From assembly GCF_016908275.1 (NCBI RefSeq), contig NZ_JAFBDN010000005.1, positions 1 through 64,000 of the forward strand: a DNA stretch of 64,000 nucleotides. The letters run 5' to 3'. The DNA comes from Periweissella beninensis. Lineage in GTDB: Bacteria > Bacillota > Bacilli > Lactobacillales > Lactobacillaceae. The notes beneath the pieces were generated by a model. That model had not been told where the DNA came from and ran no database searches. It saw nothing but the letters and a program-made list of their open reading frames with translations. The translations under genes and the position numbers were made by a program. This document shows, in pieces, positions 16,674 to 24,952 of this stretch (position 1 is its first letter; every line of letters starts with the position of its first letter).

Positions 16674-16699
16674 ATTATATATCGTGCACGATATATAAT
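16674..16699. promoter_or_regulatory. 26-bp perfect palindrome, operator for the divergent MarR/DUF1304 promoters
   Basis: A perfect inverted repeat with core ATCGTGCACGAT extended on both sides by AT-rich arms. Its right end reads TATAAT on the plus strand and its left end reads TATAAT on the minus strand, so both divergent -10 boxes are built into the palindrome. A MarR dimer here would shut both promoters at once. Confidence 0.85.
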
Positions 16700-16716
16700 C
16701 AAGGCTAGGATACACT

Positions 16717-17190
16717 ATGGATAAAAATAATGAATTATACGATGAACTTTGTTTATCAGTTTATAACACGAATCGCTATTTTCACCGCTTATATCAAAGT
16801 GTTTTAGAAGACTTTGATTTAACCTATTTACAGTATTTAAGTATTTTAATCGTTTGGCGCCATCAGGAAACACAACTGATGGAAATTGGTAAGTTACTCG
16901 ATTTGTCAAGTAACACCTTAACACCAGTGATTCAAAAATTAGTAAAAAAACAGTGGCTTTGTAAAATTGAAAATCCTAATGATAAGCGGGTCAAGTTATT
17001 GACGATTGATGAGACGCATCGGCATGATTTTGAACTTATTTTGGGTCGTTTAAGTCAAGTACAAGCGGTATTTAGTGAAAAAACACAACACGATTTACCA
17101 AATATTATCGAAAATCAAAATAAGTTGAATAAGATACTATTAACATTAATTACAAAGGAGTTTCGAATCGATGAAAGCAGCACAAATTAA
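16717..17190 (+). CDS. MarR family regulator, OhrR/MgrA-like with two cysteines
   Basis: A 157-residue winged-helix repressor. The N-terminal helix reads DELCLSVYNTNRYFHRLY and then DLTYLQYLSILIVW, closely following the OhrR/MgrA/SarZ plan, in which the Cys in LC is the peroxide-sensing residue; here it is C12. A second Cys, C82, is in the wing region (WLCKIENPNDKR). LDLSSNTLTPVIQKL is the recognition helix. It probably senses peroxide, hypochlorite or quinone stress and represses itself, DUF1304 and the oxidoreductase downstream, whose gene it overlaps by 20 bp. The ligand is inferred. Confidence 0.88.
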   Translation: MDKNNELYDELCLSVYNTNRYFHRLYQSVLEDFDLTYLQYLSILIVWRHQETQLMEIGKLLDLSSNTLTPVIQKLVKKQWLCKIENPNDKRVKLLTIDETHRHDFELILGRLSQVQAVFSEKTQHDLPNIIENQNKLNKILLTLITKEFRIDESSTN

Positions 17191-18103
17191 TAATTATGGT
17201 AGCGCCGATGAACTGTTTGTCGGTGAGCTAGCAGTACCTGAAATTGCGAATGATGAGGTTTTAGTACACGCTAAAGCAACTAGTATTAATCCGATTGATT
17301 GGAAAGCCCGCGAAGGACTGATGCAAAAGATGTTTGCTTGGCAATTTCCAGTTGTTTTAGGTTGGGATGTCGCTGGAATCATTACCGCAGTGGGGAGTGA
17401 GGTCAAGGATTTTAAAGTCGGTGATGCCGTCTTTGCACGGCCTGATATTTATAATGATGGGCGCCGGGGCACGTATGCGCAATATGTCGCCGTTAAAGAA
17501 GATAAACTAGCTCTTAAGCCAGCGAATGTCTCATTTGCCGAAGCAGCCAGTGTACCATTAGCAGGACTAACAGCGTTACAAATGTTAAATAAATTACAAG
17601 TAACTGCTGGTACGAAAGTGTTAATTCAAGGGGGTGCTGGTGGTGTCGGTTTATTTGCTATTCAGTTAGCCAAAATAATGGGGGCGACAGTAGCCACAAC
17701 CGCCAGTGCGCATAATCATGATTTTGTGCGTGCATTAGGTGCAGATATTGTAATTGATTATCATCAAAATAAAATTACAGATGTGTTGGCTGACTATGAT
17801 GCGGTTTTTGATACCGTTGGCGATATTGATGGCGGCTTAGCAATCTTACAACCCGAAGGTAAGTTGGTTACGATTACTAAACAACCAACTAGCGAGCAAC
17901 TGGCTGCGGCCCAAACGGTAATATACGGTTGGCTACAACCAAATGGTAAAGAATTAGCCTATTTAGGTGAGTTATTAAGTAGTGGCCAGTTAAAAACAGT
18001 GATTGATAGTACTTTTGATTTAACTACCGCGGGAATTCAGGCTGCTCACCGTAAAAGCGAAAGTCATCATGCTCGTGGGAAGATAATTATTAATATTGAC
18101 TGA
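17171..18103 (+). CDS. NADP-dependent quinone/zeta-crystallin-type oxidoreductase
   Basis: A 310-residue MDR-family enzyme without the zinc-binding cysteines of alcohol dehydrogenases. It shows ATSINPIDWKAREG, GWDVAGIITAVG and the nucleotide loop VLIQGGAGGVGLFAIQLAK. The absence of zinc ligands and the AGGVG loop place it with quinone oxidoreductases and enal/ene reductases. AAAGGAG precedes ATG 17171, which lies inside the end of the MarR gene, so the two are coupled. Reduction of reactive quinones or aldehydes is a reasonable but unproven role. Confidence 0.88.
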   Translation: MKAAQINNYGSADELFVGELAVPEIANDEVLVHAKATSINPIDWKAREGLMQKMFAWQFPVVLGWDVAGIITAVGSEVKDFKVGDAVFARPDIYNDGRRGTYAQYVAVKEDKLALKPANVSFAEAASVPLAGLTALQMLNKLQVTAGTKVLIQGGAGGVGLFAIQLAKIMGATVATTASAHNHDFVRALGADIVIDYHQNKITDVLADYDAVFDTVGDIDGGLAILQPEGKLVTITKQPTSEQLAAAQTVIYGWLQPNGKELAYLGELLSSGQLKTVIDSTFDLTTAGIQAAHRKSESHHARGKIIINID

Positions 18104-18121
18104 TTATTTAGTAAAAAATGA

Positions 18122-18150
18122 TTGTAATGTTCGGGTATTTCTTGCATAAT
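18122..18150 (+). promoter_or_regulatory. Promoter of the deoxyribosyltransferase gene
   Basis: TTGTAA (18122-18127), a 17-bp spacer and CATAAT (18145-18150). Confidence 0.5.
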
Positions 18151-18177
18151 TAAGGTACATTATGAAAGTTGAAGGTT

Positions 18178-18705
18178 ATGTTAGCTATGCAAACAGGTTT
18201 ACAAAGTCGAATTTACTTAGCAGGGCCATTTTTCTCTGATGGTCAAAATGAACGGTTAGCAACGGTTAAAGCTGTTTTAGATCAAAATCCAACGGTGGGT
18301 TATGTTTTTGAACCCGCAAAACACCAACAAGATGCGATTGTGGCCGAATTTGGGAATGGTTCATTAGTAGAAGCGATGAAGACACCACAATGGCAAAATG
18401 CAACTTATCATGCCGATATTCAAGCGATCAATCAAGCGGATGCTGTCGTTGCGATGCTAGATTTTGATGTTGAAGGTGGTAATCCACGGCCGGATGAAGG
18501 AACCATGTTTGAAATTGGTTATGCCATTGCTAACCATAAACCCGTAATCATTGTGCAGTTTACCCAAGATGATGAACCTTTGAACTTAATGTTAGCCCAA
18601 GCTTACACCGCTTTCTTTTGGGGGCAAGCTGATATTGCTAATAACTTAAGTCAATATGACTTCATTAACTTACCGAAAAAACTAGTTGCTAAACCAGTTA
18701 TTTAA
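18178..18705 (+). CDS. ntd: Nucleoside 2-deoxyribosyltransferase
   Basis: About 175 residues. RIYLAGPFFSDGQNERL at the N-terminus, ADAVVAMLDFD, and the catalytic segment PDEGTMFEIGYAIANHKPVI (with the nucleophilic Glu of GTMFEIG) define this lactobacillus-type salvage enzyme, which moves 2-deoxyribose between bases. The start is uncertain: TTG 18169, ATG 18178 and ATG 18187 are in frame, and none has ideal spacing to the GAAGG at 18171-18175. It stands alone between two terminators. Confidence 0.92.
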   Translation: MLAMQTGLQSRIYLAGPFFSDGQNERLATVKAVLDQNPTVGYVFEPAKHQQDAIVAEFGNGSLVEAMKTPQWQNATYHADIQAINQADAVVAMLDFDVEGGNPRPDEGTMFEIGYAIANHKPVIIVQFTQDDEPLNLMLAQAYTAFFWGQADIANNLSQYDFINLPKKLVAKPVI

Positions 18706-18724
18706 CGTAATTTAAAAAAGTTAG

Positions 18725-18764
18725 AAACGTGAGCGAAATTTTAAATTTCAATCACGTTTTTCTT
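18725..18764 (+). terminator. Terminator after the deoxyribosyltransferase gene
   Basis: AACGTGA..GAAATTT pairs with AAATTTC..TCACGTT, followed by TTTCTTATTTT. Confidence 0.8.
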
Positions 18765-18793
18765 ATTTTACCACGGCTTAATTATTAAAAATC

Positions 18794-18822
18794 TTGACAA
18801 TTTAAAAAAATATCGATATAGT
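18794..18822 (+). promoter_or_regulatory. adc operon promoter
   Basis: TTGACA (18794-18799), a 17-bp spacer and TATAGT (18817-18822). The -10 box touches the first AdcR box. Confidence 0.8.
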
Positions 18823-18845
18823 TAACTGGTTAATTAATCGGTTAA
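18822..18845. promoter_or_regulatory. Two abutting AdcR/ZitR zinc operator boxes
   Basis: TTAACTGGTTAA (18822-18833) and TTAATCGGTTAA (18834-18845) lie end to end. Both fit the known AdcR/ZitR palindrome TTAACYRGTTAA (the second with one change). They cover the -10 and start region, so zinc-loaded AdcR would block the whole operon. Confidence 0.88.
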
Positions 18846-18865
18846 CTATATACTGGGAGGTCAAG

Positions 18866-19327
18866 ATGACAAATCGAGCAAAGGTAATTGTTAATATTCA
18901 AACGCAGTTAAAGTATTTTATCCGTAAGATGACTACGAAAACTGAATTTTTAAATGCATCAATTAATGAAGAGGTTAATGAAACCCAAGCACATATTTTA
19001 ATGCTATTAGACCAAGCGGACTTAGGGAAATTAACTAATAGTAGACTAGCCGTGTTAATGAATGTTTCTAAACCAGCGATTACGAAGATAATTAAAGTGT
19101 TAGAACGTGAAGGGTATTTAATTTGTAGGCGTGATGAAAATGATCGCCGTATTAGTTATCCGGAGTTAACGGCAATGGGCCGCCTGGTTGCAGCAACCCA
19201 TGTTACGGTACATATGCAAAGCAATGCCCGCTTAGTGGCCGTGTTTGATAAGTATTCAGAAGATGAATTAGTCGTTATTCAAAAATTCATTGGTGATATC
19301 GGACAATTATTTAAGGATGTGAAATAG
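18866..19327 (+). CDS. adcR: Zinc-responsive MarR family repressor AdcR/ZitR
   Basis: A 153-residue winged-helix protein. Unlike most MarR members it keeps the zinc-site pattern of AdcR: H43 (in TQAHILMLL) and the H112-x3-H116 pair (THVTVH), with acidic residues in the NEEVNE loop. RLAVLMNVSKPAITKIIKVL is the recognition helix and RRDENDRR the wing. TGGGAGGTC precedes the ATG. It is the first gene of adcR-A-C-B and would repress its own operon when zinc is sufficient. Confidence 0.92.
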   Translation: MTNRAKVIVNIQTQLKYFIRKMTTKTEFLNASINEEVNETQAHILMLLDQADLGKLTNSRLAVLMNVSKPAITKIIKVLEREGYLICRRDENDRRISYPELTAMGRLVAATHVTVHMQSNARLVAVFDKYSEDELVVIQKFIGDIGQLFKDVK

Positions 19328-19330
19328 TAG

Positions 19331-20224
19331 ATGCGAGATAAGATTAAGATAAAATGGCTGCTAGGAGTAATATGTTTGGTGCTCGTTTTAGCAGGTTGTA
19401 GTGGTGTTAAAACTAAAAATAGTACTAAGCAAATTAATGTCGTGGCAACAACTGATTTCTACGCGCAAGTTGCCCAAACTGTCTTAGGCAAGCATGGAAC
19501 CGCGACGGCCATTATCCATAACTCAAGTGTTTCACCAGAAGAGTATGAAGCCAAGCCAGCAACGGCCAAGTTAGTCGCACAAGCTGATCTGGTGGTGGCG
19601 AATGGATTAGGCTATGATAGCTGGTTAAGCAAATTGGTTAAAGCAACCGGTCAACCGGATAAGGAAATAACGGTAGGGCAAGATGTGCTTAAGCAGCCAA
19701 TGGGGAGTAATCCGCATGTTTGGAATAATCCACAAAATATGATTAAACTGGCCAAGGCACTCGCTACTAAGTTTAGTAAAATGGATAAAAAGCATGCGCG
19801 TGAATACCAACAAAACGCCCAAAAATATATTAATCAACTAAAACCAGTAACACAATTACTGAAGCAATTAACGGTAAATGGGCAACATAATCAGGTGATT
19901 GTCAGTGAACCAGTGTATAATTTGATGCTACAAGCGTTAGGGTATCAAGTTGTTAACGCTAAATTTGCTATGGCGGTTGAAGAAGGTAATGATCCAACAC
20001 CCCAAGTCTATCATCAGTTACAAAAACAGATCAAAAAGCACCAAGTACAATTTTTAGTTGAGAATACCCAATCAACTAGTAATATTGTAAAGCAAGTGGT
20101 AACACTAGCGAAAAAGAATAATTTACCAATCGTGAAGGTCACGGAAACATTGCCCACAGGGTTAGATTATGTAAGTTGGCAACTACAAAACTTACGGCAA
20201 ATTGAAAAAATTCAAAAGGAGTAA
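19331..20224 (+). CDS. adcA: Zinc ABC transporter substrate-binding lipoprotein
   Basis: A 297-residue lipoprotein: signal peptide with lipobox LVLAGC (lipid-bearing C23) and a cluster A-I metal-binding protein fold. Ligand candidates are H63, H129 (SNPHVWNNP) and the later EEGNDPTPQ region. Where many ZnuA proteins have DPHxYEP, this one has SPEEYEAKP, with Glu for His, and no His-rich loop, so its metal site differs from classical ZnuA/AdcA. Operon position after adcR makes zinc the likely substrate; it is 3 bp after the adcR stop. Confidence 0.9.
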   Translation: MRDKIKIKWLLGVICLVLVLAGCSGVKTKNSTKQINVVATTDFYAQVAQTVLGKHGTATAIIHNSSVSPEEYEAKPATAKLVAQADLVVANGLGYDSWLSKLVKATGQPDKEITVGQDVLKQPMGSNPHVWNNPQNMIKLAKALATKFSKMDKKHAREYQQNAQKYINQLKPVTQLLKQLTVNGQHNQVIVSEPVYNLMLQALGYQVVNAKFAMAVEEGNDPTPQVYHQLQKQIKKHQVQFLVENTQSTSNIVKQVVTLAKKNNLPIVKVTETLPTGLDYVSWQLQNLRQIEKIQKE

Positions 20225-20227
20225 TTG

Positions 20228-20941
20228 ATGGAGACGATAATTAGCATTAAGAACTTAGCGGTTAATTTTCCAGATAAACAAGTTTTTAATGATATTAATT
20301 TAGAGATAAACCGCGGGGATTTTCTATGTGTGGTGGGAGATAATGGCGCTGGTAAAACCACTTTTTTGCGGACATTACTTAAGCAACTGAAACCCAATCA
20401 GGGTAAGATTGTCAATCACGCCCAGACAATGGGCTATGTGCCACAATTTAGAAATATCGATAGTGAATACCCGTTGAGTTTACGTAATTTCGTAGCGCTA
20501 GGGTTAACCACTAGTATGCGTCCTTGGTTGAGTCGACTGGAAAAGCACAAATTGACGAATATTTTAGCAGAAACAGAGCTAACCAGCTTAGCCAATATTA
20601 GACTTGGTACTGCTTCGGGTGGCGAAAAGCAAAAAGCCTATCTAGCCCAAGCCTTAGTTAATCAACCGGAACTCTTGATTTTAGATGAGTCAACAGCGAA
20701 TTTAGACAATGTGATGAAATATGAATTATTGGATTTGGTGGCGCATTACCGACAAGTACATGAATTAACGGTGATTTTTGTCACCCATGATTTACCACTG
20801 GCCAAACAGTATGGCACCCATTATTTATTAATTCAAAATGGGCGTGGTGTGACAGGGGCGATGGCGAACCTAGATACGACGCAACTTATGGCGAGTGGTG
20901 AAAATCAGATTGCGTGTGGAGAGGAGCATCTTAATGTTTGA
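20228..20941 (+). CDS. adcC: Zinc ABC transporter ATP-binding protein
   Basis: About 237 residues with Walker A GDNGAGKTTFLRTLL, the signature region reading TASGGEKQKAYLAQAL, Walker B LLILDESTANLD and the H-loop VTHD. The signature begins ASGGE rather than LSGGQ, common in metal importers of this family. ATG 20228 has AAAGGAG at the right distance. It overlaps adcB by 8 bp. Confidence 0.93.
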   Translation: METIISIKNLAVNFPDKQVFNDINLEINRGDFLCVVGDNGAGKTTFLRTLLKQLKPNQGKIVNHAQTMGYVPQFRNIDSEYPLSLRNFVALGLTTSMRPWLSRLEKHKLTNILAETELTSLANIRLGTASGGEKQKAYLAQALVNQPELLILDESTANLDNVMKYELLDLVAHYRQVHELTVIFVTHDLPLAKQYGTHYLLIQNGRGVTGAMANLDTTQLMASGENQIACGEEHLNV

Positions 20942-21728
20942 GTTTGAATTTATGCGCAATGCCTTTATGGCGGGGACACTGATTGCGATTGTTAGTGGCT
21001 TCGTGGGTGTTTTCGTCGTGGCGCGCCAATTATCATTTTTATCACATACCCTAAGTGAAATTGGGTTTGCGGGCGCCGCATTCGGTCTTTTTCTCGGGTG
21101 GAGTCCTCTGCTAGGAATGCTATTGTTTACGGTCATTAGTTCCATGGCAATTGGCGGATTATCATTAAAGGAAGCCCGGCGGGAAGCGGCAACGAGTAGT
21201 ATTTCGGCATTGGCCATCGGTTTGGGGATTTTATTTTTATCATTGTCGAATAAAAATGCTAGTTATGCGACAAATATCTTATTTGGTTCGGTCTTAGGAA
21301 TTAGCCAGCAAGATATTCAACGCATGATAATGTTAGCGTTGGCGGTATTAGTGATTATGCTGGTTAGCTATCGTAAAATGAAATTTTCGTCGTTTGATAG
21401 TATTGGTGCAAAGGTCAGTGGTATGGCTTCATGGAATATCACGATTATATTTCTAATTATTGTGGCGTTGAGTGTGTCGATTGCCGCACAAGTTGTCGGA
21501 TCACTGCTAATTTTTATCTTATTAACAATTCCAGCGGCAGCAGCTAAATATTTTGCTAAAAGTACGAGTGGCTTAATCTGTTGGGCCGTCGTGTTTGCGT
21601 TGATCGGGGTATGGTGTGGTCTGGCATTAAGTTATTGGACTAATTTACCGGTTAGTTTTTTCATCGCAGCCATTGAAGCCGCCCTATATTTTATCGGTAT
21701 TAGTTGGAATAAATTACAAAATAATTAG
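20934..21728 (+). CDS. adcB: Zinc ABC transporter permease
   Basis: About 264 residues with eight or so membrane spans of the ABC-3 family. Visible segments are FMAGTLIAIVSGFVGVFVVA, RQLSFLSHTLSEIGFAGAA (family hallmark) and VVGSLLIFILLTIPAAAAK. GAGGAG at 20921-20926 selects ATG 20934; the longer frame from 20895 lies in adcC. It closes the adc operon; no terminator is seen before the next gene. Confidence 0.93.
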   Translation: MFEFEFMRNAFMAGTLIAIVSGFVGVFVVARQLSFLSHTLSEIGFAGAAFGLFLGWSPLLGMLLFTVISSMAIGGLSLKEARREAATSSISALAIGLGILFLSLSNKNASYATNILFGSVLGISQQDIQRMIMLALAVLVIMLVSYRKMKFSSFDSIGAKVSGMASWNITIIFLIIVALSVSIAAQVVGSLLIFILLTIPAAAAKYFAKSTSGLICWAVVFALIGVWCGLALSYWTNLPVSFFIAAIEAALYFIGISWNKLQNN

Positions 21729-21797
21729 AAAATAGTTGCAAGTATGATAAAAACACGCTAAATTAAGCAGTAATAATAATTAAGTGAGGTTAAGGGA

Positions 21798-22598
21798 ATG
21801 GTTAATGAATTTCCACAAGTCGTCACAATTGCTGGTTCAGACAGTGATGGTAGTGCGGGGATGCAGGCAGATTTGCATGCTTTTTTCACGCATCAAGTTT
21901 ATGGAGCGAGTATTCTAACTGCAGCTGTTGCGGGTAATTCGTATGGAATTCACGCCGCAATCAATTTGCCGACTGATTTTATTGATCAAGAATTTGCGAC
22001 ATTAGCTGCGGATTATCACATACGAGCCGCTAAAACAGGCATGTTAGCAGATAGTACATTGATTAGAACCGTCGTAAAAAATTTAAAAAAGTATGATTTT
22101 GGCGCGCTGGTCGTCGATCCGGTAATTTATACAAAGCATGGTGATATGTTACTCGAAGAAGCGGCTTTTGCAACTCTTAGAAATGAATTAGTACCGCTAG
22201 CAACGGTTATTACTCCTAATTTCTTTGAGGCTCAAAAATTAGCAGAAATGCAGATTGTTACCGAGGCGGATACGATTGCCGCTGCACATAAACTACAAGA
22301 TTTAGGCGCTAAAAATGTTGTTATTAAAGGGGATCATCCAGTTGGGAAGACAGATGATGTGCGTGATTTTATCCTGTTAGAAAATCAACAAAGTTTTTGG
22401 TTGGCAGATGAGTATGTGGCGACACAGCGAGTTAATGGTACCGGTGATACGCTTTCAGCCGTGATTACCGCTGAATTGGCTAAACATACGCCAATCGCCG
22501 AAGCAATTAGGCGTGCCCACGACTATGTCCATCTAGCGATTGAACAAGAAATTGCGGTTGCCCATAAATATGGTCCAATTAATCATTGGGCTAAATAA
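21798..22598 (+). CDS. thiD: Hydroxymethylpyrimidine/phosphomethylpyrimidine or pyridoxine kinase
   Basis: A 266-residue ribokinase-fold kinase. TIAGSDSDGSAGMQADL binds the substrate, VVDPVIYTKHGDML and ITPNFFEAQKLA follow, and RVNGTGDTLSAVITA holds the anion hole and catalytic Asp. ThiD proteins use GTGCTLS or GTGDTLS; the D form also occurs in the ThiD-like pyridoxine kinase, so activity on pyridoxal is an alternative. A TPP-controlled YkoEDC transporter elsewhere in the window agrees with HMP salvage. No thi genes are adjacent. Confidence 0.85.
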   Translation: MVNEFPQVVTIAGSDSDGSAGMQADLHAFFTHQVYGASILTAAVAGNSYGIHAAINLPTDFIDQEFATLAADYHIRAAKTGMLADSTLIRTVVKNLKKYDFGALVVDPVIYTKHGDMLLEEAAFATLRNELVPLATVITPNFFEAQKLAEMQIVTEADTIAAAHKLQDLGAKNVVIKGDHPVGKTDDVRDFILLENQQSFWLADEYVATQRVNGTGDTLSAVITAELAKHTPIAEAIRRAHDYVHLAIEQEIAVAHKYGPINHWAK

Positions 22599-22641
22599 AT
22601 TAAAAATATTAAGTTTATTACATGGTAAATAAGAGTAGCGT

Positions 22642-22677
22642 AAAAAGGACCGAATTTTTAAAATTCGACCCTTTTTT
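22642..22677. terminator. Bidirectional terminator between thiD and the nucleoside hydrolase
   Basis: A hairpin with arms AAAAGGACCGAATTT and AAATTCGACCCTTTTTT, flanked by A- and T-runs so it works for both convergent genes. It is nearly the same sequence as the one at 26136-26170. Confidence 0.85.
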
Positions 22678-22773
22678 ATTTTATGCATATATTTGTTGTT
22701 GAATAATTACCAACAACAATAAAGCAATTACAGCACCATTTTTATTTGTTAATTAATAAGTATTCGGTTGAAA

Positions 22774-23733
22774 CTAATTCTTTTTAAATAAGTCAGTTAA
22801 TAATTGCATGAAGTAAGCAAGATAAGCTACATCATCAACACCGACAGCGGCTTGCATATTAATACGCTTATCATGGAGCCGGTCCGTATCACCAATTGTC
22901 CGGCCATAGTCCGCCCCATCATGGGTTACTTTCATATTTAGCGCAAGCGTGGTGACAAAAGCTGGATTAATTGCAACACCGACAGCTAATGGATCATGCA
23001 AGGCACAGCCGTTTTTATCAATGTCTAAGTTATAGTAAGCATCAATATAGAAATCAACAATATCAGCAAATGCTTTCCCTGCTTTTGTGTCAAGTTGGCG
23101 CCATTGGTTAGTTTCATTTTTGGTTAACAAAGTACGTAAAGTAACATCTAAACCAATCATGGTCATTTTAGCAGGTGAACGGAAAACCCGATCAGCCGCT
23201 TCGGCATCTTGGTTGATGTTAGCTTCGGTGAAAGGCGTTACATTACCAGGAACCGTTAGGGCGCCACCCATGAAGGTAATATTGCCGATTAACTCAGCAA
23301 TACTAGGATCTTTGGCAATTGCCGCATCTAAATTAGTCATTGGACCAGTGGGGATTAAAATTAAATCATCTTGATACTTATGTGCAGCTTCGATTAAGAA
23401 GTCAACCCCTGATTGGGTTTCAAGGGCGCGGTTGGCTGTTGGTAATTCAACTTCACCAATTCCGTTTTTACCATGAATTAGTTGTGAAATTTCCATAACA
23501 TCGAAGTGATCAGTCGTGCTTGAATGACTTTCTCCTAAAAATACCGGTACGTCAGTTTGTCCTAAAAGTTCTAACAGCTTTAATGAGTTTTTACCAGCTG
23601 TTTCAACCAAGGTGTTACCATATGAACTGATGATACCAATTAAATCAACCGCCGGATCAGCGATTGCATAGGCTAATGCTAAGGCATCATCGATACCAGT
23701 ATCTAGATCAAGAATCATTTTCTTTTGAGCCAT
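22774..23733 (-). CDS. Ribonucleoside hydrolase (IunH/Rih family)
   Basis: A 319-residue nucleoside hydrolase splitting the N-glycosidic bond of nucleosides in salvage. The calcium-binding motif DLDTGIDDALAL has D9, D11, D15 and D16. The mid-region GPMTNLDAAI, FMGGALTVPGN and the C-terminal LHDPLAVGVAI with the catalytic His/Asp are all present. Base preference cannot be assigned. It is a single gene with its own start signal, convergent with thiD. Confidence 0.93.
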   Translation of the reverse strand: MAQKKMILDLDTGIDDALALAYAIADPAVDLIGIISSYGNTLVETAGKNSLKLLELLGQTDVPVFLGESHSSTTDHFDVMEISQLIHGKNGIGEVELPTANRALETQSGVDFLIEAAHKYQDDLILIPTGPMTNLDAAIAKDPSIAELIGNITFMGGALTVPGNVTPFTEANINQDAEAADRVFRSPAKMTMIGLDVTLRTLLTKNETNQWRQLDTKAGKAFADIVDFYIDAYYNLDIDKNGCALHDPLAVGVAINPAFVTTLALNMKVTHDGADYGRTIGDTDRLHDKRINMQAAVGVDDVAYLAYFMQLLTDLFKKN

Positions 23734-23926
23734 GTCTTATTTCTCCATTTCCAAATCCAACAATATATAGGTGACAATAACGTCATTAGTTTAATTTTAC
23801 CTAACTCGCCCCATTATTTCAAACTAGTTGGCATAATCTAAATTAGGTGATAACTAATGATATAGGCAACAATCTAAAAAAAGCGTAAAATAGTAATTAA
23901 TACAAAAAACAGTGAGGGCAATAGCT

Positions 23927-24943
23927 ATGGAAGAATATGATTTAACAATTATTGGTGGTGGCCCAATTGGCATTTTTGCGGCATCCTATGCTAATTTACG
24001 GTCATTAAAAGTACAACTAATTGAAAGCCTAGAACAATTAGGTGGGCAAATTACCGCTTTATACCCTCATAAAAATATCTTAGATGTGGCTGGTTATCCA
24101 GCCGTTGAAGGGGAACAATTAGTCAAAAATTTGGTGGCTCAATTACAACAATTTAAAACGACAGTTAAATTGGCGACCTTAGTGACAGATATTACTAATC
24201 CAGCCCCTAATGAATTTATTATTACGACTAACCGAGGAATATCAAAAAGTAAGGCCGTCATTATGGCGACAGGAAAAGGCCGTTTTGAACCGCGTCGACT
24301 CCCTTTTGATGGTACGTTGACACCAGCAATCCAAAAGCATATCCATTATGCCCTTAACCAACCGGCCATATTTCAAGGGAAGCGCGTCTTAGTGGCGGGT
24401 GGTGGGGACTCGGCCGTTGATTTAGCGCTTCAAGTGAACGCGCTTGCTAAACAGACCTATTTAGTTCACCGCCGTGACCAGTTTAGAGCGTTGGAGCATA
24501 GTGTTGCCCAACTTAAGGCTTCGACAATTATTAAAACAGTCCCGTATTTAATTGATAGCATCACCCAGGCCGCAGATGGTAGCTTAGCAGTGACATTAAA
24601 AAAACTCAGAACTGATGAAACGCAAGTGATCGTTGTTGATGAAATTATTATCAGCTACGGTTTTATTTCGGAAAACAAAATGTTACAAGCTTGGTCAGTT
24701 AATGTAGCACAGGATCCTAAAACCTTAAATGTCCTAGTAAATCAAGAATTGATGACCAATGTAGCCGGTCTTTTTGCGATTGGGGATGTTAGTCAATATC
24801 AAGGGAAAACTGATTTAATAGCAACTGGTTTTGGAGAAGGCCCGTTAGCCGTGAATGCGGCGGTCCGCGGATTTGCTCCCAACCAACGAGGGCCAATCCA
24901 TTCTAGTTCGTTAAAGATTGCTAATGGTGAAATTGAAAAGTAG
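23927..24943 (+). CDS. Ferredoxin/flavodoxin-NADP reductase, YumC type (thioredoxin reductase-like fold)
   Basis: About 338 residues with FAD motif IIGGGPIGIFAASYA, NADPH motif VAGGGDSAVDLALQ and the C-terminal GLFAIGDVSQYQGK FAD segment. There is no redox-active CxxC between them, which separates it from thioredoxin reductase and places it with type 2 ferredoxin-NADP reductases. ATG 23927 is chosen; GTG 23912 is a longer option. The next gene begins 9 bp downstream, so the two are probably one transcript. Confidence 0.88.
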   Translation: MEEYDLTIIGGGPIGIFAASYANLRSLKVQLIESLEQLGGQITALYPHKNILDVAGYPAVEGEQLVKNLVAQLQQFKTTVKLATLVTDITNPAPNEFIITTNRGISKSKAVIMATGKGRFEPRRLPFDGTLTPAIQKHIHYALNQPAIFQGKRVLVAGGGDSAVDLALQVNALAKQTYLVHRRDQFRALEHSVAQLKASTIIKTVPYLIDSITQAADGSLAVTLKKLRTDETQVIVVDEIIISYGFISENKMLQAWSVNVAQDPKTLNVLVNQELMTNVAGLFAIGDVSQYQGKTDLIATGFGEGPLAVNAAVRGFAPNQRGPIHSSSLKIANGEIEK

Positions 24944-24952
24944 GGTTTAAAG

